Shown here piece after piece: positions 15,568-23,500 of a DNA stretch of 64,000 nt. The notes under the pieces are model-generated. The model did not search any database. It saw only the letters and a list, made by a program, of their open reading frames with translations, and had not been told where the DNA came from. Every line of letters begins with the position of its first letter. Position 1 is the stretch's first letter. The translations under genes and the position numbers were made by a program. The DNA lies in the IMG/VR virus record IMGVR_UViG_3300047457_000974, positions 1 to 64,000 of that record; one strand, written 5' to 3'. This DNA comes from a virus.

Positions 15568-16290
15568 ATGCCAGAGCTTCCGTTTCAGGTTGCGCCGAAG
15601 CGACGCACCGAGATGATTTCGGTAACTATTGATGATGACACCTATAGTCTTGAGTTTCCTGTTTACCGCAGCCTTCGCGCTGGCGAAGAAATCCAGATTC
15701 GCGATGCAGATTATCAGGCCGCTGTCTATCGCGAATGCTCGCGATTTGCTGATGCGCTTGTCAATGAGGGCATTGAGGAGTTATACGCTCAGCGACTTGC
15801 TATCCGCTGCTTGAGCACCAGGCTGGGTATCCCCATCTCGCTGACTGCGGAGGAGCATCGCGCATTGTTGCGCCATGCCGCCATGGTGGCCGACATTCAG
15901 TCGGTTCTGGCTGCCGAATACGCACGGCAGGTGCGACGCACCGTTACCGCGCTGATTGCCCATCGCCTGCCCGGGTGCAAGGGCTGGACTGAGGATGACA
16001 CTGATCGCGCCGTACCTGGTCCGCTGCGGGACGCGATTGCTGCATTCGCTGATCGTGAGCGCAATGCCAATCAGCCGCAACGCACGCCGGAAGAAATGAT
16101 CGAATCCATGGCTGAAACGCTGGGAAAGCTCGGGCCGGAACCATGCCGAAACCCACCGACTGGACAGCTATCTACTGGCGCTGCCGAGAGCTCTGGCCAG
16201 CTGCTCCTGAGTTCGGACCCGATCGATTCGCATCCCTCCCCGTCAACTACATCCTCGCTGCCATTGAAGCCGGCACCCGCCGAGAGTTGA
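15568..16290 (+). CDS. Tail assembly chaperone G
   Basis: A 240-residue protein with a beta-rich N-terminus (MISVTIDDDTYSLEFPVYRS) and a helical rest. Residue ~187 coincides with an in-phase G GGA AAG slippery heptamer at 16122. The residues after that point are Ser/Pro-rich and look like read-through of another frame. This is the G part of a G/GT pair. The short form ends at 16290; the long form continues in the -1 frame to 16787. Such chaperones bind the tape measure protein and recruit tail tube subunits. Here the tail tube gene follows at 17030. Confidence 0.75.
   Translation: MPELPFQVAPKRRTEMISVTIDDDTYSLEFPVYRSLRAGEEIQIRDADYQAAVYRECSRFADALVNEGIEELYAQRLAIRCLSTRLGIPISLTAEEHRALLRHAAMVADIQSVLAAEYARQVRRTVTALIAHRLPGCKGWTEDDTDRAVPGPLRDAIAAFADRERNANQPQRTPEEMIESMAETLGKLGPEPCRNPPTGQLSTGAAESSGQLLLSSDPIDSHPSPSTTSSLPLKPAPAES
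16122..16128 (+). promoter_or_regulatory. -1 programmed frameshift site GGGAAAG
   Basis: The heptamer reads G GGA AAG in the frame of the gene at 15568, the same slippery sequence used in lambda G/GT. After a -1 slip the reading passes through GCT CGG GCC GGA ACC ATG into the 16143 frame without a stop. The fusion would be about 406 residues. No clear downstream pseudoknot was identified. Confidence 0.75.
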
Positions 16291-16787
16291 CACTGCTGCA
16301 GGATGCAGAGCGGCCGATCGCCTACCTCCATCAGCGGCTGATCGCGGTCAACTCCACCGCCGATGGCCCGCCGGTGCCGTCACTCGATGACCTGTGCCTC
16401 TACCGCATCCGTGAACCAGGCGACGCACCACCGGCTGAAGCTGGCGCGGCGATGCTGGCGCTGATCCGTGCGCAGCAGTTCCCCGGCTGGGCGCTGACGT
16501 TCTATGAGGCGCTGGAAGCCGTCGGCCGCGATCAACCGCCACCGCCAACCCTGGCCCTGGTGGCAGAGGATGCAATCCTGCTGGCGCCGCGGTTCACGCC
16601 GGGCGGCTGGCAGGGATTCCTGATCGCGGAGGGTCCGGCGGCAGGTCAGCCGCGGGCGTTCTATCCGCCGAATCAACCGGAGGCGATGACGTGGCTCGCA
16701 GTGCCAGCCGCTCCTGAGCCAGGCGCAGTGTGGGCGGCGGCATCTGCATCTCTGCCCACTCTGCCGCCTCCCGGTAGCAGCGATTGA
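16143..16787 (+). CDS. Tail assembly chaperone T extension (G-T fusion C-terminal part)
   Basis: This frame encodes MPKPTDWTAIYWRCRELWPA and a further ~195 residues. It is open upstream to the slippery site, so the likely product is the C-terminal part of G-T rather than a free protein, although the ATG at 16143 has the common ACC-ATG context. The WxxIYWRCREL pattern resembles T domains of tail chaperones. It would contact the tail tube protein during tail polymerisation. The last ~190 bases overlap a leftward AP2-like gene. Confidence 0.7.
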   Translation: MPKPTDWTAIYWRCRELWPAAPEFGPDRFASLPVNYILAAIEAGTRRELTLLQDAERPIAYLHQRLIAVNSTADGPPVPSLDDLCLYRIREPGDAPPAEAGAAMLALIRAQQFPGWALTFYEALEAVGRDQPPPPTLALVAEDAILLAPRFTPGGWQGFLIAEGPAAGQPRAFYPPNQPEAMTWLAVPAAPEPGAVWAAASASLPTLPPPGSSD

Positions 16788-16926
16788 CCGCCAGCTCGGC
16801 TGCCAGCACCGAACGGTAATAGCCCAGGCTCCAACGCCGGCCGCCCCACCACACACGGGCCTGGAACGGCCGGCTGGGGTTGGCCTGCGGCACGTAGGAC
16901 ACACCGCGGGGATAGGCGCCGCTCAC
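16594..16926 (-). CDS. AP2-like DNA-binding domain protein
   Basis: A 110-residue protein. Residues 8-55 (GVSYVPQANPSRPFQARVWW, GGRRWSLGYYRSVLAAELAV) match the AP2/ERF-type pattern of three beta strands followed by a helix, as found in phage homing-type proteins and cyanobacterial small proteins. The C-terminal part overlaps the T extension on the other strand and may be poorly constrained. It is leftward inside the rightward tail operon. Confidence 0.55.
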   Translation of the reverse strand: MSGAYPRGVSYVPQANPSRPFQARVWWGGRRWSLGYYRSVLAAELAVNRCYREAAEWAEMQMPPPTLRLAQERLALRATSSPPVDSADRTPAADLPPDPPRSGIPASRPA

Positions 16927-17005
16927 GGCTTGCGACAGGTAGCTGCCGTCAGTATTCCGGCCCTGTTGTCAAGCCATGGGGCCGGCTTGTGAGATCGGGA
17001 CTTCT

Positions 17006-17029
17006 GACGGGAGTCCACAGGATCCCGTC
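17006..17029 (+). promoter_or_regulatory. Hairpin abutting the tail tube start codon
   Basis: GACGGGA and TCCCGTC form a 7-bp stem with a 10-base loop; the stem ends directly before the ATG at 17030. It could modulate translation of the abundant tail tube protein or protect the mRNA 5' end. Confidence 0.35.
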
Positions 17030-17860
17030 ATGCCGCAGGTCTACTCTCAGGCGTATGGCTACAACTTCTACATTCAGCTGATCAAAAAAGAAGAGCTGGA
17101 TTTCGCTGATCTGAACCTTGGTGGAATTGGTGTCGGCAAGTTCCTGGACATCAGCACCCTGGCCAGCAACGCATCCTCTGTCGTGAAGGTCGGCACCGTT
17201 GCCACGCTTGGCATCGGTGTCGGCACCAACAAGGCCACCACCAAGGCGGCACTGTCAAGCAACGTCGTTACATTGACGTTTGCTGCTGCCCATAGCTTCA
17301 CCGTGGGGCAGACGATCGCCGTATCCGGCTTCACCGGTGCGCTTGCCGGCATCAATGGCAAGGCCACGGTCGCCAGCGTGACAACATCCAGTCCGTTCAC
17401 GCTGACCTATGCGCTCACTGCCGCCAACATCGCTGAGGCATCGGTGGTGGGTTCCGTCCTGCCGGCCCTGAAGCTGGACGGCACCGATGCACCGATCCGC
17501 CTGCTGGGGTTGACCAATGCCGCTCCGCAGGAGGGTGAGGGCGAGGAAACGGTGATCACCTACGACGACGAGGCCAAGTCGTTTGATACCAGCATCGCCA
17601 CCAGCAAGTCTTTCAGCTGGACGATCGAGGGTGTGACCGATCACAGTGACGCGGCCTACAAGCTGCTGCGCCTGGCCTCCAAGGAATCGGTGCGGGAAGG
17701 CCTGATGGTGAAGTACGCCAGGATCGGTCCGGTCGGCAAAACCGAGACCACGTTCGGCTTCGGTCGTATCACCGGCTTCAATGAGACGCCACCTGCTGGC
17801 GGCATCGTGAAGTGGTCGAGCGGCATCAAGGCCTATGGGCCGTATGAGCTGGAGTTCTGA
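17030..17860 (+). CDS. Major tail (tube) protein
   Basis: A 276-residue protein. The ATG at 17030 (MPQVYSQAYGYNFYIQLIKK) is chosen because residues upstream in this frame are not protein-like. Residues ~60-140 are a Thr/Val/Ala-rich Ig-like insertion (VVTLTFAAAHSFTVGQTIAV). The C-terminal part has tube-like beta segments (KSFSWTIEGVTDHSDAAYK, TTFGFGRITGFNETPP). Position after the G/GT chaperone and before a strong terminator fits an abundantly made tube protein. Confidence 0.75.
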   Translation: MPQVYSQAYGYNFYIQLIKKEELDFADLNLGGIGVGKFLDISTLASNASSVVKVGTVATLGIGVGTNKATTKAALSSNVVTLTFAAAHSFTVGQTIAVSGFTGALAGINGKATVASVTTSSPFTLTYALTAANIAEASVVGSVLPALKLDGTDAPIRLLGLTNAAPQEGEGEETVITYDDEAKSFDTSIATSKSFSWTIEGVTDHSDAAYKLLRLASKESVREGLMVKYARIGPVGKTETTFGFGRITGFNETPPAGGIVKWSSGIKAYGPYELEF

Positions 17861-17863
17861 TCC

Positions 17864-18082
17864 CTAGGGCTCTGCATTGGCCCCTGCCGGTTCGCCGGTG
17901 GGGGCCTTTTGCCGCGGCAGCGTGGCGCGTGCCTGCGCCATGGCGTAAGCGCGTTGGGCGATGCCCCAGTCCAGGATGGTATGCGCGATGCGACGCAGTG
18001 CCTCCACGTCACCGGGGCCTGCCTGTTCAATCAGCCGTCTCCATTTCTCATGGCTCAGTTGTTCATGCAATGGCAATGGCAT
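17864..18082 (-). CDS. Small hypothetical protein overlapping a terminator
   Basis: A 72-residue protein (MPLPLHEQLSHEKWRRLIEQ at the start; DVEALRRIAHTILDWGIAQR). It resembles short helical proteins of cyanobacteria and their phages, without a name I can give. Its last ~15 codons lie inside the terminator of the tail tube gene on the other strand, so both functions share the same DNA. The ATG at 18082 is preferred over one further upstream. Confidence 0.55.
   Translation of the reverse strand: MPLPLHEQLSHEKWRRLIEQAGPGDVEALRRIAHTILDWGIAQRAYAMAQARATLPRQKAPTGEPAGANAEP
17879..17910 (+). terminator. Strong rho-independent terminator with TTCG loop
   Basis: A 12-bp stem (GGCCCCTGCCGG pairing with CCGGTGGGGGCC, including two G-T wobbles) closes a TTCG tetraloop and is followed by TTTT. 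It lies 18 bases after the tail tube stop. Confidence 0.85.
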
Positions 18083-18108
18083 GGCGGTGCGGCGGTTGGG
18101 TGAGGTTG

Positions 18109-18123
18109 CCGGAAACCTAGAGG
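18109..18123 (+). promoter_or_regulatory. CCGGCAACCTA leader motif, variant copy 4
   Basis: CCGGAAACCTAGAGG, 19 bases before the ATG at 18142. It differs by one base from the other copies in the core and restarts transcription after the terminator at 17879. Confidence 0.4.
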
Positions 18124-18141
18124 CAATGAGCATCAGCGGCC

Positions 18142-19119
18142 ATGGCCCGGACCTACAAGCGAGACAGTCGTGGGCGGTTCACCTCTGGTGGCGGAGGTGG
18201 CGGAGGTGGCGGATCTGGTCGCAGCCGTAAGACACCAAAAACCAGTATCGATGGACGACGCGGGCCTCGTGGTGGCAAATCAGGTACCAGGGCGGAGCAA
18301 GCACGAGCGAAACGTGAGCAGCAGGCCAGAAGCCAGCAATTCAGAAGCAAGGCTACGCCAACAACAGCAAAGCTGGCTTACAAGAAAACACAAGGCGAAG
18401 CACGCAAAGCAGCCAAGGCTGCCACGAGCAGGGCAAGCCAGCGTCGCTCAAATCCAGCGGCAAAACGTGCTCGGGACATGGCAAACAGGACTGGTACGGC
18501 CAAAGGCAGGTTTTACGAGGATGGGCAGACTCGGACAACAATGAGTTTGGCTCAACTGCGATCTGCCGTTCGTGGTTACGCCAGATCACAAGGAGTTAAT
18601 AACAGGCAAGACTTCTTAGAGCAGGTATCGCTAGCCGCTAACTTGACGCGAACAGGCGCCAGGGGCATGGCTGAAGGACGAATGCCAAAAACTCGCGGTG
18701 AGTGGGAGCAAATCTATAAAACTTTGGTTCGCGTTCCTGATTACACCAGAGGGCAAAAGCAACGTCGTGGAATGGTCAACGGTATTGACATTCACAGAGA
18801 TTTCAGGCCATGGGCTGTATTCGGCCTGAATCCCAAAACAGCAACCGCACAGGATGTCAGAAACAGGTTCCGCAAGCTAGCGATCAAGGTTCATCCTGAC
18901 ACTGGCGGCAGCGCCAGGGATTTCGAGCGGCTGAAGCAGATGCGCGATTCGATGTTGGCATTCAGGCCAGCATCAAAGACAGCCGGCAGCAGCAGGCGCC
19001 GCAGCAAACAGGCTGCATCGGCATCACCTGCTGCAACCGGGCCGATCAATAGCCAGCGATTGTTGCCGCCATCACGCACCACTAAGCCGCCGCGCAGACG
19101 TCGCAAGCCGGCAAGCTGA
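18142..19119 (+). CDS. MARTYKRD-family protein D with C-terminal J domain
   Basis: A 325-residue protein. Residues 1-22 are the tag (MARTYKRDSRGRFTSGGGGG). The module GPRGGKSGTRAEQARAKREQ and PTTAKLAYK follows, as in the proteins at 12453 and 13506. A unique middle part (about 110-215) precedes a DnaJ-like segment at about 221-275: AVFGLNPKTATAQDVRNRF, then RKLAIKVHPDTGG with the HPD tripeptide after a basic helix. J domains stimulate Hsp70 ATPase, so recruitment of host DnaK to virion assembly or to injected DNA is possible. The 3' half is more AT-rich than the 5' half. A 23-base start region is shared with the next gene. Confidence 0.8.
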   Translation: MARTYKRDSRGRFTSGGGGGGGGGSGRSRKTPKTSIDGRRGPRGGKSGTRAEQARAKREQQARSQQFRSKATPTTAKLAYKKTQGEARKAAKAATSRASQRRSNPAAKRARDMANRTGTAKGRFYEDGQTRTTMSLAQLRSAVRGYARSQGVNNRQDFLEQVSLAANLTRTGARGMAEGRMPKTRGEWEQIYKTLVRVPDYTRGQKQRRGMVNGIDIHRDFRPWAVFGLNPKTATAQDVRNRFRKLAIKVHPDTGGSARDFERLKQMRDSMLAFRPASKTAGSSRRRSKQAASASPAATGPINSQRLLPPSRTTKPPRRRRKPAS

Positions 19120-19139
19120 GTTACTGAGCATCAGCAGCC

Positions 19140-20111
19140 GTGGCCCGAACCTACAAGCGAGACAGCCGCGGACGGTTCGCGGGCGGGGGAGGATCCAGCG
19201 GCGGCGGCAAGAAGGCATCAGGCGGGAAGCGGAGCGGTCCGAAGACCACCAGCGCCAGGGGAAGGGCACTGGCCAATCAGCGACGGGCAGCGGTGCAGGT
19301 TCGAGCGAACCGCGGCGGCACGGGGCCGAGTGCGAGAGCTGTTCGATCGATGCTCACGGCTCAGCGAGCACGGGCGTTCTATGAATCGACCGGGACCGGC
19401 ACGAAGCGATCGGCCATGCGGGCGGTAAGCAGCACGGCAAAGGCCAAGGCCGCACGGGCAGAGACGCGGGCGAAGCGGCAGGCAGTGAGGGAGAATGCGG
19501 CGAAGCGACCGAAGGCGCAGGCAGTGGCAAAAACGACATCACGGCGGTTGAGCGGTATGGGCCGAGCGCCTGCGACGAGGCTGCCAGCCGCAAACTCTGA
19601 CGCATACAAATACAACAAGTCCGGCTTCATTGCCACCCCACAGGAAAGAGCACGGATGCGCGGCAGGGATCGCGCTCGTGAAAAGAACGCTGCTCTCGCG
19701 CAGCAACAAGCAGCAGGAGAACTTAGGGCGGAACGTCGAGCTGCAAGAAAGATGACATCAGATCGCACAGAGATTATGAGCGTGCTTCGCCACTCGCCAA
19801 CGTTCAACGCGGCCGAAAGATTTATGCAGCGTTTTGCTAAGCGAGTTGACGAAAACTTTAGACAGGGCGTTCAGCTTGAACGCCAAAAGTCGGCATTGAC
19901 GGCCAAGGCGATCAAGATGCAGCAAAAAGCAGCAGAGCGAAAAGCTCAGGGCAAAAAGATTACTCAGACCATGGAATCAAACTTTCAGCAGCTCAGGCAG
20001 CAGATTGCCAAAATTGACAGAAGTTTGACAACGCGACGTAGGGCGATGGATGTTTTCCGCAGCCAGTCTCGGCGCGTGACGATCAACACCAGAGAGCGCA
20101 GCAGGTACTGA
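19140..20111 (+). CDS. MARTYKRD-family basic protein E
   Basis: A 323-residue protein starting at GTG with tag MARTYKRDSRGRFAGGGGSS. Residues ~35-85 repeat the module of the protein at 6932 (TTSARGRALANQRRA, GPSARAVRS, LTAQRARAFYESTG). The C-terminal ~140 residues are charged and probably coiled coil (QLERQKSALTAKAIKMQQKA, NFQQLRQQIAKIDRSLTTRR). The upstream 15 bases and the start are nearly the same as for the gene at 18142, which suggests gene duplication followed by exchange of the C-terminal part. Position before the tail terminator and tape measure genes supports a virion role. Confidence 0.75.
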   Translation: MARTYKRDSRGRFAGGGGSSGGGKKASGGKRSGPKTTSARGRALANQRRAAVQVRANRGGTGPSARAVRSMLTAQRARAFYESTGTGTKRSAMRAVSSTAKAKAARAETRAKRQAVRENAAKRPKAQAVAKTTSRRLSGMGRAPATRLPAANSDAYKYNKSGFIATPQERARMRGRDRAREKNAALAQQQAAGELRAERRAARKMTSDRTEIMSVLRHSPTFNAAERFMQRFAKRVDENFRQGVQLERQKSALTAKAIKMQQKAAERKAQGKKITQTMESNFQQLRQQIAKIDRSLTTRRRAMDVFRSQSRRVTINTRERSRY

Positions 20112-20119
20112 TGCCCTAA

Positions 20120-20134
20120 CCGGCAACCTACAGC
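20120..20134 (+). promoter_or_regulatory. CCGGCAACCTA leader motif, copy 5
   Basis: CCGGCAACCTACAGC directly precedes the ATG at 20135. The spacing to the start is shorter than for the other copies. Confidence 0.4.
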
Positions 20135-20563
20135 ATGCCCCTCCCCGCCACCGCTCAAGCTCTTCACGACCTGCTGGCGGCTGATCCGATCATCAGCGCT
20201 GGCCTCGGCACCTACACGTTCGCCAACGGCTCGCAGATCCCGGCGATCGCCGTGCTGTTCGGCAATGAGCACCTGCCGCCTGGTACCACGGTCAACGGCG
20301 TGGAGGTAACGATCACAGCCCTGCCCGGTTACGGCTCACAGCCGCTGCTGACGTTCGAGACGCTGCTGAATCCAACCTGGCGGATCTACATCGCCGGTTG
20401 GCAGTCGGCCGCCACCCTGCAGGCCATTGCGCAGCGGGTGATCGCCATCCTGCCTGGCGCTACCGCATCGGCGCCAACACCAGATCCACCCGGTGAAGGC
20501 ATGGGGGTAATCGATCAGATCGTGGTGGCGTGGACCAATCCTGTTGCATCTGTGGAGGCTTGA
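20135..20563 (+). CDS. Possible tail terminator protein
   Basis: A 142-residue protein with an N-terminal helix (ATAQALHDLLAADPIISAGL) and a beta-rich centre (LLNPTWRIYIAGWQSAATLQ) typical of tail terminator/gpU-like folds that cap the tail tube. It lies just before the tape measure gene. Family identity is not certain. Confidence 0.5.
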   Translation: MPLPATAQALHDLLAADPIISAGLGTYTFANGSQIPAIAVLFGNEHLPPGTTVNGVEVTITALPGYGSQPLLTFETLLNPTWRIYIAGWQSAATLQAIAQRVIAILPGATASAPTPDPPGEGMGVIDQIVVAWTNPVASVEA

Positions 20564-20566
20564 TCA

Positions 20567-23500
20567 ATGGCGGACTACACCATCACGCTTGATGCCGATC
20601 CTCAGCAGGTGCTGCAGGCATTCCGGCAGATTGAGCAAAATGCGCAACGTACTGGGCAGGTCATCGGCGAGCGCTTCGGCGAGGGCGTCAAGAGGTTTTC
20701 CACGGAATCGCTGGCTGGCATGCAGGCCGAGCTGAACCGCCTCCAGCAACGGCAGCTCACCGTCGGTGTCAACACCGCAGCGTTTGACAAGCTCGGGCAG
20801 CGGATCAATGAGGTTCGAGCGCAGCTTGATGCTGCTAGCCGCAAGCAGCTGTCGATCGGTGTAGACGATCGATCTGTGACGGCATTGCAAGCTCGCCTTT
20901 CAACACTGCAGGGCGAGCTGAACCGCGTTGCCATCGGCAGCAAGCGATTCCGAGAGCTGCAGGATGCAGTTGAAGCCACCAATCGCGAGCTGGCCAAGGC
21001 CGGCGAAAGCGCCGATGGGTTTCGCCTCCTGGATGGCGTCGTAGAGGGCATCGGCATTGGCATCACCAACTCCGTATTGGGTGCCGCCAGTGCTGCGGCC
21101 AATGCGCTGCAGGGCCTGGTGATGGACTACGCCCGGCTCGATACCGAGTTACGGCAGGCTGCAGCCGCAGACGGCACTGCCGGCGCCTATGACAAAATCG
21201 CCAGCGCGGTCGATCGTGTTGGCATCGAGGCCGCCGGCAGCACTCAGGACGTTGCCGCATTGGCTACTGAGCTGATTCGTGGTGGCATGACCGCCGATCA
21301 GGTTGGCGCATCACTGGGCGATATTGTCCGAGGCGCGGAAGCCACTGGCACGGCCTACGCCGCAATGGGCTCCAATGTATCGGCAGCGCTCAAGGGTTTC
21401 GGCCTGGCTGCCAGTGATGCCCGCCGCGTGGTGGACGCAATGGTGACCGGTGCCAATGCTTCCGCTACCAGCGTGGAAGGCATGGGCATGGCGTTCAAGT
21501 ACGCCGCGCCAGTAGCAAAGATCCTGGGTGTTTCAATCGAGGACCTGGGTATTGCCGTGGGGTTGCTCACTAATGCTGGTATCGATGCGTCAGAAGCTGG
21601 CGTGACCCTCCGTAATGGCCTATCGAAGCTGGCCAGCGCTGCACCGCAGGCAGCAGGTAGCACTCAGCAGCTGTCCGGACAAGCCGCGGATGCTGCGCGA
21701 GCAATGCGCAGCCTTGGTGTCAATATCTATAACTCAAACGGCACCCTAAAGCCCATGCGCGAGACACTGCTTTCGCTCAAGGGTGCATTTGACAAGCTAG
21801 GGCCATCAGCCAAAATCCGCCTTGCTGCAAGCCTTTTCGGCGGCGAGGATGACGGCACAAAATGGCTTGCATTGCTCAATCAAAGCAATGAAGAGATCAT
21901 CAAGATGTCTGACACTATGAGCAATACAGGCGGTGCAACCGATAAAGCTCGCGATGCAATGCAGGGCTTTGAGATGTTGACGAAACAAATCAGCGGAACA
22001 ATCGGTAGCCTGGGCAATGTACTGGGAAAGGTTACCGTTGCTGCGCTAACGCCTTTTGTGCAGGTGGCCAATATCTTGCTCGGCGTGATGTCATCACTAC
22101 CGGGTCCGGTTAAAGACCTGATCGCTGGAATGGTGCTGCTTACTGGTGGTGTCATCGCAGCTACGGCTGCTACGGTGATCTATCAGCGTGTGATGGCATC
22201 AGCTATAGCGCAAAAGTCTATCGCTGAAGTCACAGCACTTGCAAGTGCTTTTCGCACACAGCTCAGCGGTGGCATTACGGCAGCGGCGTCAAGGCTGCCG
22301 ATGTTGATTGGTGGCCTGACAAACCTGCTGCTGCGCATGGGATATGTGATCCTCGCGTACAACCTGTTCAAGGCAGTTACCGGCGCCAATGAAAGAGTTG
22401 GCAAAGGATTTGCCGAGCGACTTGCCGAAACAAAGAAAGCCCTAGAAAGTATCACACCAGCAGCGGAAAAGGCCGGCAAAGCACTTGATGGCAGCGTAAA
22501 GGTTGACGGAGTAGAGCAGTTTCGTAGTGATATGCGGAGCTTCTTCGATATTGTCGGCAACTTTTCTCGCGCCGCTGATCTCAACACCATACGGGATCAA
22601 ACAGCGCAGCTTCAATCTGCATTTGACGGGGTACAGGACTCTGCAATGCAGACTTTCGAGGCGCTGAAAAATGCAACCACTCTCACAGGAGAGCAACGCA
22701 AAGATCTAGGCGATCGCATCAAGGCGCTTGAGGCCATCAGCATTCAAGCCGATGCACAGGCAAAGGCGTATCGCACGCTTGCCCAGGAATATCGTGCAGC
22801 AGGTAGAGCTGCAGAAGCCAAAATTGCAACAAATAATGCCAACGCCATGCAAGCAGAGGCTGAAGTAGCAAATCGCCTGATTATCGGATTGAGAGAAATC
22901 GCAGTTCGCACCGAGGGCGCAGCTGCAGCGTCCGAGCAGTTCATGACTGTAACCGAACGTCTCACGGAGGCTACGCGTGCGCGCATCGCTGCCGAATCGC
23001 AGATCAGCAGAATCGATCAACAACTCTCTATTGGTAAAGCCATGCTGGAGATCAGCAAGGCAATGACCGAATCCGATCAATCGCGATTCAATATCAATAA
23101 AGCCAGCTTGGATCTTGAAATTAAACAGGCTCAGTCACGTGGCGCTAGTGAAGGCGCCATCGAAGCCATTAGATTGCGCATGGCCAGCAACGATCGCCAA
23201 TCGCTTTCTGCTCGCTATCGAGCGCTTGTCGATGAGCAACGGATGCAAGCAAGTCTGCTTGAGCTAGAGCAAGCAAGAGAGACTATCTCTAAGCGCATGG
23301 AGCTCGGCGATCTTAGAAAAGAAAGACTTAAAGCGGAACAAGAGCTGCAGAAAGCCGCCTCCAATAATGAGAAGAAAGATATTGAGCTGAACATTGAACG
23401 GCTAGAAGCGCAGATTCAGCTCAGGGAAAGCGATATTCGGCTGCTGGAGCAAACACAGCCCATTCAGCGGCGCATCGCCGCCATTCAGGCTGAAACCGCA

